This document shows positions 33,122 through 44,838 of a DNA stretch of 64,000 nucleotides, in pieces. The DNA is taken from the NCBI GenBank assembly GCA_036274155.1, contig DASUGH010000165.1, forward strand, positions 20,309-84,308. Reading direction: 5' to 3'. The notes beneath the pieces were generated by a model. The model saw nothing but the letters and a program-made list of their open reading frames with translations. It ran no database searches and was not told the origin of the DNA. Position 1 is the stretch's first letter. Each line of letters begins with the position of its first letter. The DNA is from Gp6-AA40 sp036274155. Lineage in GTDB: Bacteria > Acidobacteriota > Vicinamibacteria > Vicinamibacterales > UBA2999. Position numbers and translations under genes: made by a program.

Positions 33122-34782
33122 ATCGTCAGGACCTGATGAATTCCCGCCTCGCCCGGGAGGGCCTCGCTGAGACGCTCGATCAGCGCAGGTCCGTACTTGT
33201 TCAGGAAATAGAGCGTCCCGATCTGCCGCTCCTGTGGCTGGCCGGCGGGGAAGGCCTGCCCCTGCGCGTGGTGGAACTGCCGCCGCAGCGTGTCGTCCTT
33301 GCGCTTGGCAGCCTGGATGATCTTGGCTTGCAGCTTCTTGAGATCGTCCTGCATCCGGGTGAGCGTCGAGCGCGCGGCGCCTTCGAGCGTCGGGTCGAGC
33401 GATGAGACCGCGCCAATGAGCGTCTGCAGTTCCGACTCGACGGCGCGGGCCGCTCGCTCGAGCGAGCCGTCCACCGCAGGTGGAAGCCGGGCGCCGAACA
33501 GATCGTTCAACGCAGCCTCGTCCTGTGCCCGAAGCCGCTCCAGCGGCACGTCGTGGCGGAGGAGGAACCGCATCGAGTTGCCATCGAGGATCGTCGCCGT
33601 GGCGCGCTGCGCGATGAGTGGCATCGGCACGTCGAAGGCGGCATAGACCGCCTTCAGCTGGCCGAGGTAGGCGAGCTCGCTCGGCCCCGAGACGTAGCAG
33701 ACCGTGGGGAACAGCGTGTCCTGCGCAAGCGGCCTCATGAGCACGCTCGGACTGAAGAGTTCAGGCCGCGCTCGAACCTGGGCAAGTAGCTCGGTGCGCC
33801 CCACCGTCTGCGTGCCGATGACGAAGCAATCGCCGCCCTCGAATCGAATGGCGTCGCGTCCGGCGTTGAGATGGAACAGCGCGAGGCTCGACTCGGACGG
33901 CGTCGCTTGAGCGTGATAGCCACGCGCCTGGAGCGCCGATCCCGCTTCCGACGCCAGGCGCGACGTCGTGCCCGCCTGTTCGATCTCACGCGCGAAAAGA
34001 TTGGCCAGGAGCGGCTTCGATGCGGGGTCCGCGGAGTTGTAGACGACCAACCCGCGTGGGCCGAGCAGTGATTCAATCCATCGCGCAAAGGCATCGGCCA
34101 TGCCCGCGCCTGGATGATAGGCACGGCGCAGACTGCTCAACAGGTCCGAGGTGAACTCGGTACTCGGGAGCAGTTCCTCGATCTCCGAGAGCGCCCGGGT
34201 GACGGAGTCGTCGAGATGCACCCGTGCGATCGCGACCTCCTGTGCGCCGGGAGGGTCGCCGATCGCGACGGACCGGAACGCCGTGTCGGCATCGAGCAGG
34301 CCGCAGCTCTTCACCTCGTCCCAGTCGTGGTCCTCCGCGTCGATCCAGAAGATCGCAACCGCGGGCGTTCCGTGCTGTTCTCTGGTCTGCTCGGCCAGGC
34401 GGATCGCCGTGAGCGCTTTCAAGAGCGTGAACAGCGGTCCGCCAAAGAGTCCAGCCTGCTGTCCGGTGACGACCGCAACCGTTTGCGCGTCGCGAAGCTG
34501 CGCCGATGCTGCCACGGCCTCGGGCGCGGCACCGCGGGCCTTCTGTTGAGCCAGCAGCACATCGGCAACCCGGTCGCGCGCGCGGGGGCTGCCGTGCACG
34601 CGCGCGATGCTTTCGCGCCATGCCGCAGGATCGTGCGGATTGCCCGCATAGAACTCCGACAGACGTGGATAGTCGAAGACGTAGTCGGTGACCAGACGTC
34701 TCAGCCATGGGAACCGGCGGATATCAACGGGAATCGTGCTCGTGGTCGGCGGGGAGGTGGTCACACCTGAGTGGGGCAGCAC
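33118..34782 (-). CDS. bshC: Putative cysteine ligase BshC (bacillithiol biosynthesis)
   Basis: 554 residues. The core shows family motifs: VTGQQAGLFGGPLFTLLKALTAIRLA (in parts), FWIDAEDHDWDEV, TLFPTVCYVSGPSELAYLGQLK in parts, and a C-terminal coiled-coil (ARSTLTRMQDDLKKLQAKIIQA in parts). BshC adds cysteine to the glucosamine-malate precursor to make bacillithiol, a low-molecular-weight thiol known in Firmicutes, Bacteroidota and Acidobacteriota. bshA and bshB are not here. The start is a GTG at 34782; a second GTG six codons on is possible. Overlaps the downstream pbp gene by four bases. Confidence 0.9.
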   Translation of the reverse strand: MLPHSGVTTSPPTTSTIPVDIRRFPWLRRLVTDYVFDYPRLSEFYAGNPHDPAAWRESIARVHGSPRARDRVADVLLAQQKARGAAPEAVAASAQLRDAQTVAVVTGQQAGLFGGPLFTLLKALTAIRLAEQTREQHGTPAVAIFWIDAEDHDWDEVKSCGLLDADTAFRSVAIGDPPGAQEVAIARVHLDDSVTRALSEIEELLPSTEFTSDLLSSLRRAYHPGAGMADAFARWIESLLGPRGLVVYNSADPASKPLLANLFAREIEQAGTTSRLASEAGSALQARGYHAQATPSESSLALFHLNAGRDAIRFEGGDCFVIGTQTVGRTELLAQVRARPELFSPSVLMRPLAQDTLFPTVCYVSGPSELAYLGQLKAVYAAFDVPMPLIAQRATATILDGNSMRFLLRHDVPLERLRAQDEAALNDLFGARLPPAVDGSLERAARAVESELQTLIGAVSSLDPTLEGAARSTLTRMQDDLKKLQAKIIQAAKRKDDTLRRQFHHAQGQAFPAGQPQERQIGTLYFLNKYGPALIERLSEALPGEAGIHQVLTI

Positions 34783-34966
34783 GTCAGGCTACTCTCGCAG
34801 AGCCGTACTTGCAGTGTCAAGAACCGGTAACACGCTGGTGAGCCAACAAGTTGCATGCTACGATCGGGATTCGCTGGCCAGCCTGTTCCGCACGCCGACT
34901 GCGAGAGCGGGGAGGGAAGACACCGGTCAGTGCCTCCCCTCTCATTGCCGCCTCGAGTAGCCGCTG

Positions 34967-34972
34967 AAGGAG
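34967..34972 (+). promoter_or_regulatory. Ribosome site pointing to a CTG start
   Basis: AAGGAG followed eight bases later by an in-frame CTG at 34981. The in-frame ATG (34855) and GTG (34930) have weaker sites. Confidence 0.35.
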
Positions 34973-34980
34973 TTCCAACA

Positions 34981-36984
34981 CTGACACGGAAATCCTCATT
35001 CGGTCCGTATCAGGTGACGGCCGGGCCGGACGATGGACGCTTTGGTCCCGTCTACCTCGGGCGTGATCCCGAGAGCGGCGCTTCCATCGTCATCCGGACG
35101 TTCTCCGAGACGATGACGGTGGAGCAACTGGGAGCGCTCGAGGAGTCGCTGTCGAAGCTCTGCGCGCAGCCCCTCGAGCATCCGTCCATCTCGCGCGCGT
35201 TGACCTGTGGCGTCGAGGACGGCGTTCCGTTCGTCGTGCACGAGGCGATGGCCGGTACTCCCGTGGATGAGTACCTCGACTCGCTCGGCCCGCGGCCTCT
35301 CACGGAAGTGGCGCGGCGAGTCGGCCAGCTGGCCGAAGCATTCGATTTCGCGGCTGCCGCAGGCGTGCACCACGGAGCCCTCGGGCCACGTGATGTGGCA
35401 TTCCAGTTCGAAGCGACGTCGGTGTCCGGCTTCGGCCTGACGCAGGCACTCCGGGAAGCAGGTCTCGACACGAACGAGCCGTCGCTCGCCGACGACATCT
35501 ACGCGCTCGCCGCCATGGCCTTCGAGCTGCTGCTTGGTCGCCGGTACGAGGGTGGCGACGTTCGCGCGGCGGTCGCCGGTCTTGGCGACTCGCGTGGCGT
35601 CCGGGTGGACGCGCTCGCAGGCGCGCTCGAATCGGCGCTGGCCCCCGATCCTCGTCTATGGCCGCCGACCGCGCAGGAGTTTGCCGCCTCGCTCCGCCGC
35701 GCGTCTATGTCGGCGGGGGGAGCCGGAGCGGCGGCCGATGCAAACGTTGGCCGTCTCACGCTCAGCGATGAGGCACTGCCTCCGTCGTCGGTGCCACCGC
35801 CATCGCGCGAGCCCGACGCGCCGCGGGCTCCGCTGGAGCTTTCCGCGCTCGAGGAGACACCGCTCCTGATGTTCGAGCCCGAGGCGCACCACCCGGAACC
35901 CGAACCGCTGCCGCCCGCCCCTGGCGACCCGCCGGTCGAAGAGCCGGCCTACAGCGAGCCTGCGTTTCGTGAGCCTGTGCTCCGCGAAACTGAAGAGGTC
36001 CGCCTTCACACGCCCGCGTACGATCCACCGCCGCGAATGACGCCGCGGACTCCTGTCGTAGCCCCCGGATTGCTCCGCCCCGATGTCCGGCCGATCCCCT
36101 ATCGGGAAAGCTCCAACGCGCGGGTGTTCGGCGTCGTCGTCGTCGCGTCGATTGTGTTGCTCGGTGCTGTCGGCACCGGCGTGTTCCTGGCACAACGGAC
36201 GACCAACGACGCTGCCGATCGCTCGACTCCAGAATCTAGCGAGGGCCAGGCGACGCCCCCGCCCGTGACGCCGGAGGCCGGGACGGCGGCTGGCGCAGCC
36301 TCGAACGCGGCCGGGGACGATCCGGCGGGCGCAGCGGGTGCTCCAGCGGCGACCCAGTCCCCCGGTACGGGAAGCGTCAGCCAGTCCCCGCCAACCACGG
36401 GGAACGCGGCCCAGCCTTCATCGACAGCAGCGGCCGAGCCGGGCGGGGATGCGGCCGTCAACACTGCTGCCCCTCCGCCGGCGCCGGTGCCGCCAGCCGC
36501 CTCTCCGGCAACGCCTCCGGCTCCGTCCGCGAACGCACAAACTGGAAGACTGCTCATACGATCGACTCCCGCTGGTGCGCTCGTCGTCGTCGACGGTCAA
36601 CCACGTGGCGAGACGCCGCTTGCCGTGCGCGGGCTCGAGTTCGGGAGTCACACCGTCTCCGTCAGTGGCGCCGGCCTTCCGCGATGGGAGCGTCGCATCA
36701 TGCTGACGCCGGAGCACCCGTCGGAGTCGTTCGAGATCGGCACTCCCGGGACTTCATCGGCGGTCACCGAGGGCCCTGCGTCGCTGCAGGTTGATTCGCG
36801 CCCGGCGGGCGCGAGGGTCTTCGTCGACGGCATGCCCGTTGGCAGCACGCCGCTCGTACTGCCGGACGTGACTGCGGGGTCGCACACGGTCAGGATCGAG
36901 ATGCCCGGCTATCGGCCCTGGATTACCACCATCACACTCTCTCGAGGTATGCGTTCGCGGGTCGGGGCATCTCTCGAACCATGA
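34981..36984 (+). CDS. Membrane pseudokinase with two C-terminal PEGA domains
   Basis: About 667 residues. Residues 5-270 follow a serine/threonine kinase fold (FGPYQV, RFGPVYLGRD) but the key residues are changed: the ATP-binding lysine is R39 (IVIRTF), the catalytic HRD aspartate is replaced (HHGALGP), and DFG reads GFG (SGFGLTQ). A Pro/Glu-rich linker, one membrane helix near 380-402 (VFGVVVVASIVLLGAVGTGVF in parts), a low-complexity Ala/Pro/Gly linker, and two PEGA domains at about 521-580 and 600-655 (STPAGALVVVDGQPRGETPL, SRPAGARVFVDGMPVGSTPL) follow. PEGA domains probably sit outside. The start is uncertain: CTG at 34981 has the best ribosome site; ATG at 34855 gives 709 residues. It lies 92 bases before carA. 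Confidence 0.75.
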   Translation: MTRKSSFGPYQVTAGPDDGRFGPVYLGRDPESGASIVIRTFSETMTVEQLGALEESLSKLCAQPLEHPSISRALTCGVEDGVPFVVHEAMAGTPVDEYLDSLGPRPLTEVARRVGQLAEAFDFAAAAGVHHGALGPRDVAFQFEATSVSGFGLTQALREAGLDTNEPSLADDIYALAAMAFELLLGRRYEGGDVRAAVAGLGDSRGVRVDALAGALESALAPDPRLWPPTAQEFAASLRRASMSAGGAGAAADANVGRLTLSDEALPPSSVPPPSREPDAPRAPLELSALEETPLLMFEPEAHHPEPEPLPPAPGDPPVEEPAYSEPAFREPVLRETEEVRLHTPAYDPPPRMTPRTPVVAPGLLRPDVRPIPYRESSNARVFGVVVVASIVLLGAVGTGVFLAQRTTNDAADRSTPESSEGQATPPPVTPEAGTAAGAASNAAGDDPAGAAGAPAATQSPGTGSVSQSPPTTGNAAQPSSTAAAEPGGDAAVNTAAPPPAPVPPAASPATPPAPSANAQTGRLLIRSTPAGALVVVDGQPRGETPLAVRGLEFGSHTVSVSGAGLPRWERRIMLTPEHPSESFEIGTPGTSSAVTEGPASLQVDSRPAGARVFVDGMPVGSTPLVLPDVTAGSHTVRIEMPGYRPWITTITLSRGMRSRVGASLEP

Positions 36985-37076
36985 ACCTCTTTCGTGCTCA
37001 GCCTGCGGCTCGAGTCAGGTGGCGTGTGGGTTCGACCGAGCGGGCGGTCGTCGAGCGCCGCGGATCGAAGGATTAG

Positions 37077-38216
37077 ATGAACGCAGTTCTCGCTCTTGAA
37101 GACGGCACGTGGTACCGCGGCGTAGCTGCGGGCGCAACCGGCGAAGCTCGCGGAGAGGTCGTGTTCAACACGAGCATGACCGGGTATCAGGAGGTCTTGA
37201 CCGACCCCTCCTACGCCGGCCAGATCGTCACGATGACGGCTCCGCACATCGGCAACTACGGGGTTGCGTCCGGCGACGCCGAATCGCAGTCGCCCAGGGT
37301 CGCGGGGTTCGTAATGCGCGAGGCGTCGCCAGTGGCGAGCAACTGGCGTGCCGACGGCACGCTCCGCGACTATCTGATCCGGCACAACATCGTCGCCATC
37401 GGTGATGTCGATACCCGTGCGCTCACGCGCGTGCTGCGTTCGGCCGGGGTGATGCGGGGTGTCATCGCCACTGGTCAGGTCGATCCGGTGGCGCTCGTCG
37501 AGAAAGCCCGCTCCATCCCCAGGATGGAAGGTGCCGACCTGGTGAAGGACGTGACCTGTGACGCCCCGTTCGAATGGCGTCCGGGCAGTGGCGAGCCGGG
37601 GGACGCCGCCCATCGCGAGTTCGGCATCGCCCCGCAGCTCCGTGCGGCCCGGCGGCTGCGAGTGGCCGCCTATGACTTCGGGGTCAAGTGGAACATTCTG
37701 CGACGCCTCGACGCTTACGGCTGCGACGTGCGCGTGTTTCCGGCGACGGCTCCGGCGAGCGACCTCCTGGCCATCGAGCCGGACGGCATTTTTCTCAGCA
37801 ACGGCCCCGGTGATCCCGCCGCACTCGACTACGCGATCGAGAACGTGCGCCGTCTTGTCGAGAAGGACGTGCCGATGTTCGGCATCTGCCTCGGACATCA
37901 GGTGCTCGGGCACGCCGTCGGTGGGCAGACCTTCAAGCTGAAGTTCGGCCATCGCGGCGCCAACCATCCGGTGAAGGAGCTCGAATCGGGCAAGGTGGAG
38001 ATCACGTCGCAGAACCACGGCTTCGCCGTCGATCCGCAGTCGCTGCCAGCCGACGTCGTCGTGACGCACGAGAACCTCTACGACGGCACAGTCGAGGGGT
38101 TCCGCCACCGTTACAAGCCGATCTTTTCCGTGCAGTACCATCCCGAGGCGTCTCCAGGACCGCACGATGCCGATTACCTGTTCCGGCAGTTCCTGGAAAC
38201 GATGGAGAAGCGGTGA
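37077..38216 (+). CDS. carA: Carbamoyl-phosphate synthase small subunit
   Basis: 379 residues. N-terminal CPSase small-chain domain (MNAVLALEDGTWYRG, EVVFNTSMTGYQEVLTDPSY in part) and a C-terminal class I glutamine amidotransferase with the nucleophile cysteine in MFGICLGHQ and the His/Glu of QYHPEAS. It hydrolyses glutamine to supply ammonia to CarB for pyrimidine and arginine synthesis. Followed by carB with a 44-base gap. Confidence 0.97.
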   Translation: MNAVLALEDGTWYRGVAAGATGEARGEVVFNTSMTGYQEVLTDPSYAGQIVTMTAPHIGNYGVASGDAESQSPRVAGFVMREASPVASNWRADGTLRDYLIRHNIVAIGDVDTRALTRVLRSAGVMRGVIATGQVDPVALVEKARSIPRMEGADLVKDVTCDAPFEWRPGSGEPGDAAHREFGIAPQLRAARRLRVAAYDFGVKWNILRRLDAYGCDVRVFPATAPASDLLAIEPDGIFLSNGPGDPAALDYAIENVRRLVEKDVPMFGICLGHQVLGHAVGGQTFKLKFGHRGANHPVKELESGKVEITSQNHGFAVDPQSLPADVVVTHENLYDGTVEGFRHRYKPIFSVQYHPEASPGPHDADYLFRQFLETMEKR

Positions 38217-38260
38217 GCCGCGAGCATCGCCCTGGTGACCATGCTGCGTAATCGCTCCAG

Positions 38261-41512
<3,252 letters not shown>

Positions 41513-41525
41513 CCCCAGGCGCGAG

Positions 41526-41546
41526 CGTCGCGCGGCAGACGCGACG
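41526..41546. terminator. Hairpin between convergent carB and phhA
   Basis: CGTCGCG (41526-41532) pairs with CGCGACG (41540-41546) across a seven-base loop. It is centred in the 40-base gap between the two stop codons, where a two-way terminator is expected; there is no T-run. Confidence 0.4.
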
Positions 41547-41552
41547 GTCCGG

Positions 41553-42449
41553 TCAGAGGCCGGGAATCGCGAATCGGCGCACCAGCGTTTCGATCTCGTT
41601 CCTCAGCCAGGCAAACGACGGGATGACGAAGAGATGATCCTGCATGCGGGACGGGTCGTAGTCCGTTTCGATCACCTCGTCCGTCACGAACGGCTTCCGC
41701 GTAACCTCAGGGGAGAACAGCGAATAGGGAATCTCACGCGTCGACGACAGGATGCCGGCGCCGAACACCTTGACTTCTCCTGCTTCCTCGATGAGTCCGA
41801 ATTCGATTGAGTACCAGCTGAAGCGCTTGAGCGCGAGCACATGAAGCGGGTCGGGCGTGCTGTAAGCTGCCTTGCCTACCAGTGTCAGCACCTCCGCATA
41901 ATCCTGGTTCATGAGTGGGGGGACGTGACCGAGGCAGTCGTGGATCATGTCCGGCTCAGGCGTGAACTCCGGATGCGACCCGTGGCGGATGAACTGGGTA
42001 ACCGGAAAGCTGCGGGCGGCGATGTAGCTGTAGAACGTGCGATAGGCAAGCGGGCCTTCGGCCGGGACGAGGCGCATGCGCGTCTCGCGGGCAAGCCGAT
42101 CACTCAAAGCACGCAACTGTGGGAGGTCGCGGGAGCTGATGCCGAGCGTGTCTTTCGCGGCCAGGTACATCGAACAGGCATGCCGCCGGTGCAGCCCGTC
42201 GAGCTTGGCACTGACCTCGCGCCAGATGCGCTGCTCTTCCGGAAGATAGTCGATGACCGGCGGACCGATGTTCGTGATCCGGTGGCGACGGCAGAGCGCG
42301 AAAAGCTCGTGGCGTCGTGTGACATACGCATCATCTCCGATGCCAGGATGAGCTGACTCGAGCTCGAGCGCGTCGGGGTCTGGCGGCTCGATCATCGTCC
42401 GCGGATCGATCGGCACGCCGTATTCGACAATGGGTTTCGACTGCTTCAT
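41553..42449 (-). CDS. phhA: Phenylalanine 4-monooxygenase (aromatic amino acid hydroxylase)
   Basis: 298 residues, short bacterial form without a regulatory ACT domain. Iron ligands H170 and H175 in PDMIHDCLGHVP and E216 in WYSIEFGLI; pterin-site residues in the AYRTFYSYIAARSFPV region. It converts phenylalanine to tyrosine using tetrahydropterin. Pterin carbinolamine dehydratase (PhhB) is not adjacent. Convergent with carB. Confidence 0.93.
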   Translation of the reverse strand: MKQSKPIVEYGVPIDPRTMIEPPDPDALELESAHPGIGDDAYVTRRHELFALCRRHRITNIGPPVIDYLPEEQRIWREVSAKLDGLHRRHACSMYLAAKDTLGISSRDLPQLRALSDRLARETRMRLVPAEGPLAYRTFYSYIAARSFPVTQFIRHGSHPEFTPEPDMIHDCLGHVPPLMNQDYAEVLTLVGKAAYSTPDPLHVLALKRFSWYSIEFGLIEEAGEVKVFGAGILSSTREIPYSLFSPEVTRKPFVTDEVIETDYDPSRMQDHLFVIPSFAWLRNEIETLVRRFAIPGL

Positions 42450-42793
42450 GACGAATCCCCGCTAGCAGAACCAACGAAGGACCGGTCTTCTGGGGTATTA
42501 GCAAGGGGCATTCCTGTGTTGAGTTGCCCGCCCCCGCGCACAACCTGCTGCCCTGGCACTCAGAAGGCGACACCTCCGTACTCGGCTGGTGGGGTTTTGG
42601 TCACTTGATCTTGAAAACTGGGCTCGGCTGTCAAACCTCGACCTTCTCGCTTCATCATGCAGGTTCGTAAACCGGTAATCGCTTACGCGCCGTGTCGAGG
42701 AGCCGGCGGGTGCTCGCGTACTTCTCAGCCCGTACGCAGCGATCGGCGGTGGTATCCCCATTGCACGGAGGCCGCTCTCTTCGGAGGACTCCA
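42450..42793. other. Intergenic region between phhA and the CHRD gene
   Basis: 344 bases, divergent promoters expected. No gene, strong hairpin or riboswitch-like core was recognised. A small dyad GGTT-CGTA-AACC lies near 42663-42674. An AT-richer stretch (TTGATCTTGAAAAC near 42608) could be a promoter part. A GGAGG site precedes the CHRD ATG. Confidence 0.5.
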
Positions 42794-43321
42794 ATGAAGC
42801 GACGACTTGGCCTTGCTGTGGCGATTGCTATCGTTGTGTCTGCGAGCGGGACTGCGCAGTCGCAACGAGGGGTGAGAGTCTTTTCGGCTACGCTCGTGCC
42901 GGAGCAGGAGGTGCCGGCCCTCGCCTCCCAGGCGAGCGGGTTCTTTATCGCGCGAGTGAACAATCAGCAGAAAACGATCGATTACGCCCTCTCGTACGAT
43001 GGTCTGAGCGCGGAGGTTCGTCAGGCCCACATCCATTTCGGCCAGCCTGGTGTCAACGGCGGCATTGTCGTCTGGCTTTGCGGTACGACGAACAACCCGG
43101 GACCGGCGGGGACGCAGACGTGCCCTCAGAGTGGAACGATCAGCGGCCGGGCCGATGCGGATGATGTGCAGGCGGTGACGGCGCAGGGAATCGCCGCGGG
43201 CGATATCGATGATGTGCTGGCGGCGATACGCAACGGCGTGGCCTATGCGAACGTGCATTCGATGCTGTTTCCGGGCGGCGAGATCCGCGGCAAGATAAGC
43301 GTAGGCAGCGGCAGGCGCTGA
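42794..43321 (+). CDS. Secreted CHRD-domain protein
   Basis: 175 residues. Signal peptide LGLAVAIAIVVSASGTAQ, then one CHRD domain: 'FSATLVPEQEVPAL', 'GFFIARVNNQQKTIDYALSYDGLSA' in parts, 'AHIHFGQPGVNGGIVVWLC', and 'YANVHSMLFPGGEIRGKI'. The histidines in AHIH and VHS suggest metal binding, by analogy to other CHRD proteins. The exact role is unknown. ATG at 42794 with GGAGGACT upstream. Confidence 0.85.
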   Translation: MKRRLGLAVAIAIVVSASGTAQSQRGVRVFSATLVPEQEVPALASQASGFFIARVNNQQKTIDYALSYDGLSAEVRQAHIHFGQPGVNGGIVVWLCGTTNNPGPAGTQTCPQSGTISGRADADDVQAVTAQGIAAGDIDDVLAAIRNGVAYANVHSMLFPGGEIRGKISVGSGRR

Positions 43322-43498
43322 GGTCGCCCACTGCAGGGCGGCGCATCCACCCAATCCCTTTTCATGTGACATGAGACGTCCGGTGCGAGCCCACCGGACG
43401 TCGGACGACTTCGCGATCGTCGCCATCCGTTCCTTCTCTCCGATCGGTTTCGAAAACAGTCTTGACGACCAAATCGGTCGGAGATACAGTGTGAGTCA

Positions 43499-43521
43499 AT
43501 ACTGAGACTTAGTCTCAGTAT
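43499..43521. promoter_or_regulatory. Fur-like 7-1-7 palindrome upstream of the iron operon
   Basis: TGAGACT (43503-43509), T, AGTCTCA (43511-43517), extended by ATAC/GTAT to 23 bases with ten-base arms. Outer TGAGTCA/TGACTC steps flank it. The layout matches Fur boxes (TGATAAT-N-ATTATCA) with changed inner bases. It ends 47 bases before the PepSY ATG. Confidence 0.6.
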
Positions 43522-43568
43522 CAGCACGCTGACTCTCACTCTCACACTCTTCACGTCGCGCTGACCCG

Positions 43569-44813
43569 ATGAAACTCCGTCCGCTCATCTTCTGGCCGCA
43601 CCTCATCGCCGGCACCGCAGCCGGTCTCGTGATTCTCCTGATGGCGTTCACCGGGGTCCTCCTGACCTACGAACGTCAACTGGTTGCCTGGGCCGACAGC
43701 CAGTACCGCTCTGTGGCGCCCGCCCCTGGCGCGAAGCGCTTGCCGGTCGACGAGATCGTCGAGGCCGCCCGGTCGCAGTCGGGTCTCGCGGTGACCGCTG
43801 TGGTCGTGGCGTCCGATGCCGCGGCGCCCGTCACCCTGACCGCCGCCGACAAGACTCTGTTCGCTGATGCTTACAGCGGCGCGCTGCTCGGGGAAGGCTC
43901 GCAGCACATGCGCCGTTTCATGAGCAGCGTGCGCGGCTGGCACCGCTGGCTCGCCGTGGACGGTGAGGGGCGCGCCGCGGCGCGCGCGGTCACCGGCTGG
44001 GCAAACCTCCTCTTCGCATTCATCGTGCTGTCGGGCTTCTATCTGTGGATTCCGCGCGTCTGGCGGTGGCCGCAGGTCCGAGCGGTCCTGCTCTTCAAGA
44101 GAGGCGCGACGAGCAAGGCTCGCGACTTCAACTGGCACAACGTCATCGGCTTCTGGTCGGCGGTGCCACTGTTCATCGTCGTCGTCAGCGCCGTACCTAT
44201 CTCCTTTCAGTGGGCAAACGCGGCAGTCTACCGGGCAGTTGGTGAAACGCCTCCGGCCGGTAGAGGTGGAGCGGGCGCGGGCCGCGAGGCCGGACGGGAG
44301 TCACGACGGAACGGACAGCCTCAGACCCGCGACGGAGGCGGCGAACGCCGCCGCGAGCGCGAAGGTGGAGGTCGAACCGGCAACAGCCTTGCGCTCGATT
44401 TGCTCCTGGCCCGCGCTGAACGGCAGGTGCCCGGCTGGCGAACGATCAACCTGCGCCTCCCGGAATCGTCAGGCGCGCCGGTGGTGTTCAACATCGACGC
44501 GGGGAGCGGTGGTCAACCGCATCTTCGGTCCACGCTGACGGTCGACGGCACGAGCGGGGCGGTCGTGAGCTTCGAGAACTTTTCCACCCTGACGCTGGGC
44601 CGCCGCATCCGTAACGTCATGCGCTTCGCCCACACGGGCGAAGTGCTCGGTCTTCCAGGCCAGACGGTCGCCGGCCTGGTTTCGGCCGGGGCGGTCGTCC
44701 TGGTCTGGACGGGCCTTGCGCTCGCGTTGCGGCGTTGCCGCGCGTGGCTCGGGCGCCGCGTGTCCCGTCCCGACGCGGCATCTCCACCGGACCGCACTGC
44801 CGCGGTCGCATGA
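43569..44813 (+). CDS. PepSY-domain membrane protein (PiuB-like), likely ferric-siderophore reductase
   Basis: 414 residues with four likely membrane helices (about 10-33, LVILLMAFTGVLL; 140-158, LLFAFIVLSGFYLW; 190-212, VPLFIVVVSAVPI; 365-385, VAGLVSAGAVVLVWTGLALA in parts) and a periplasmic PepSY part. A run of Arg/Gly/Glu between 230 and 275 interrupts the loop after helix 3 and looks like a low-complexity insertion. Members sit next to siderophore receptors and probably reduce or process the iron complex. First gene of the operon downstream of the Fur-like palindrome. Confidence 0.85.
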   Translation: MKLRPLIFWPHLIAGTAAGLVILLMAFTGVLLTYERQLVAWADSQYRSVAPAPGAKRLPVDEIVEAARSQSGLAVTAVVVASDAAAPVTLTAADKTLFADAYSGALLGEGSQHMRRFMSSVRGWHRWLAVDGEGRAAARAVTGWANLLFAFIVLSGFYLWIPRVWRWPQVRAVLLFKRGATSKARDFNWHNVIGFWSAVPLFIVVVSAVPISFQWANAAVYRAVGETPPAGRGGAGAGREAGRESRRNGQPQTRDGGGERRREREGGGRTGNSLALDLLLARAERQVPGWRTINLRLPESSGAPVVFNIDAGSGGQPHLRSTLTVDGTSGAVVSFENFSTLTLGRRIRNVMRFAHTGEVLGLPGQTVAGLVSAGAVVLVWTGLALALRRCRAWLGRRVSRPDAASPPDRTAAVA

Positions 44814-44838
44814 ACGTCCCCTTGTCGGAGCCGCTCTC

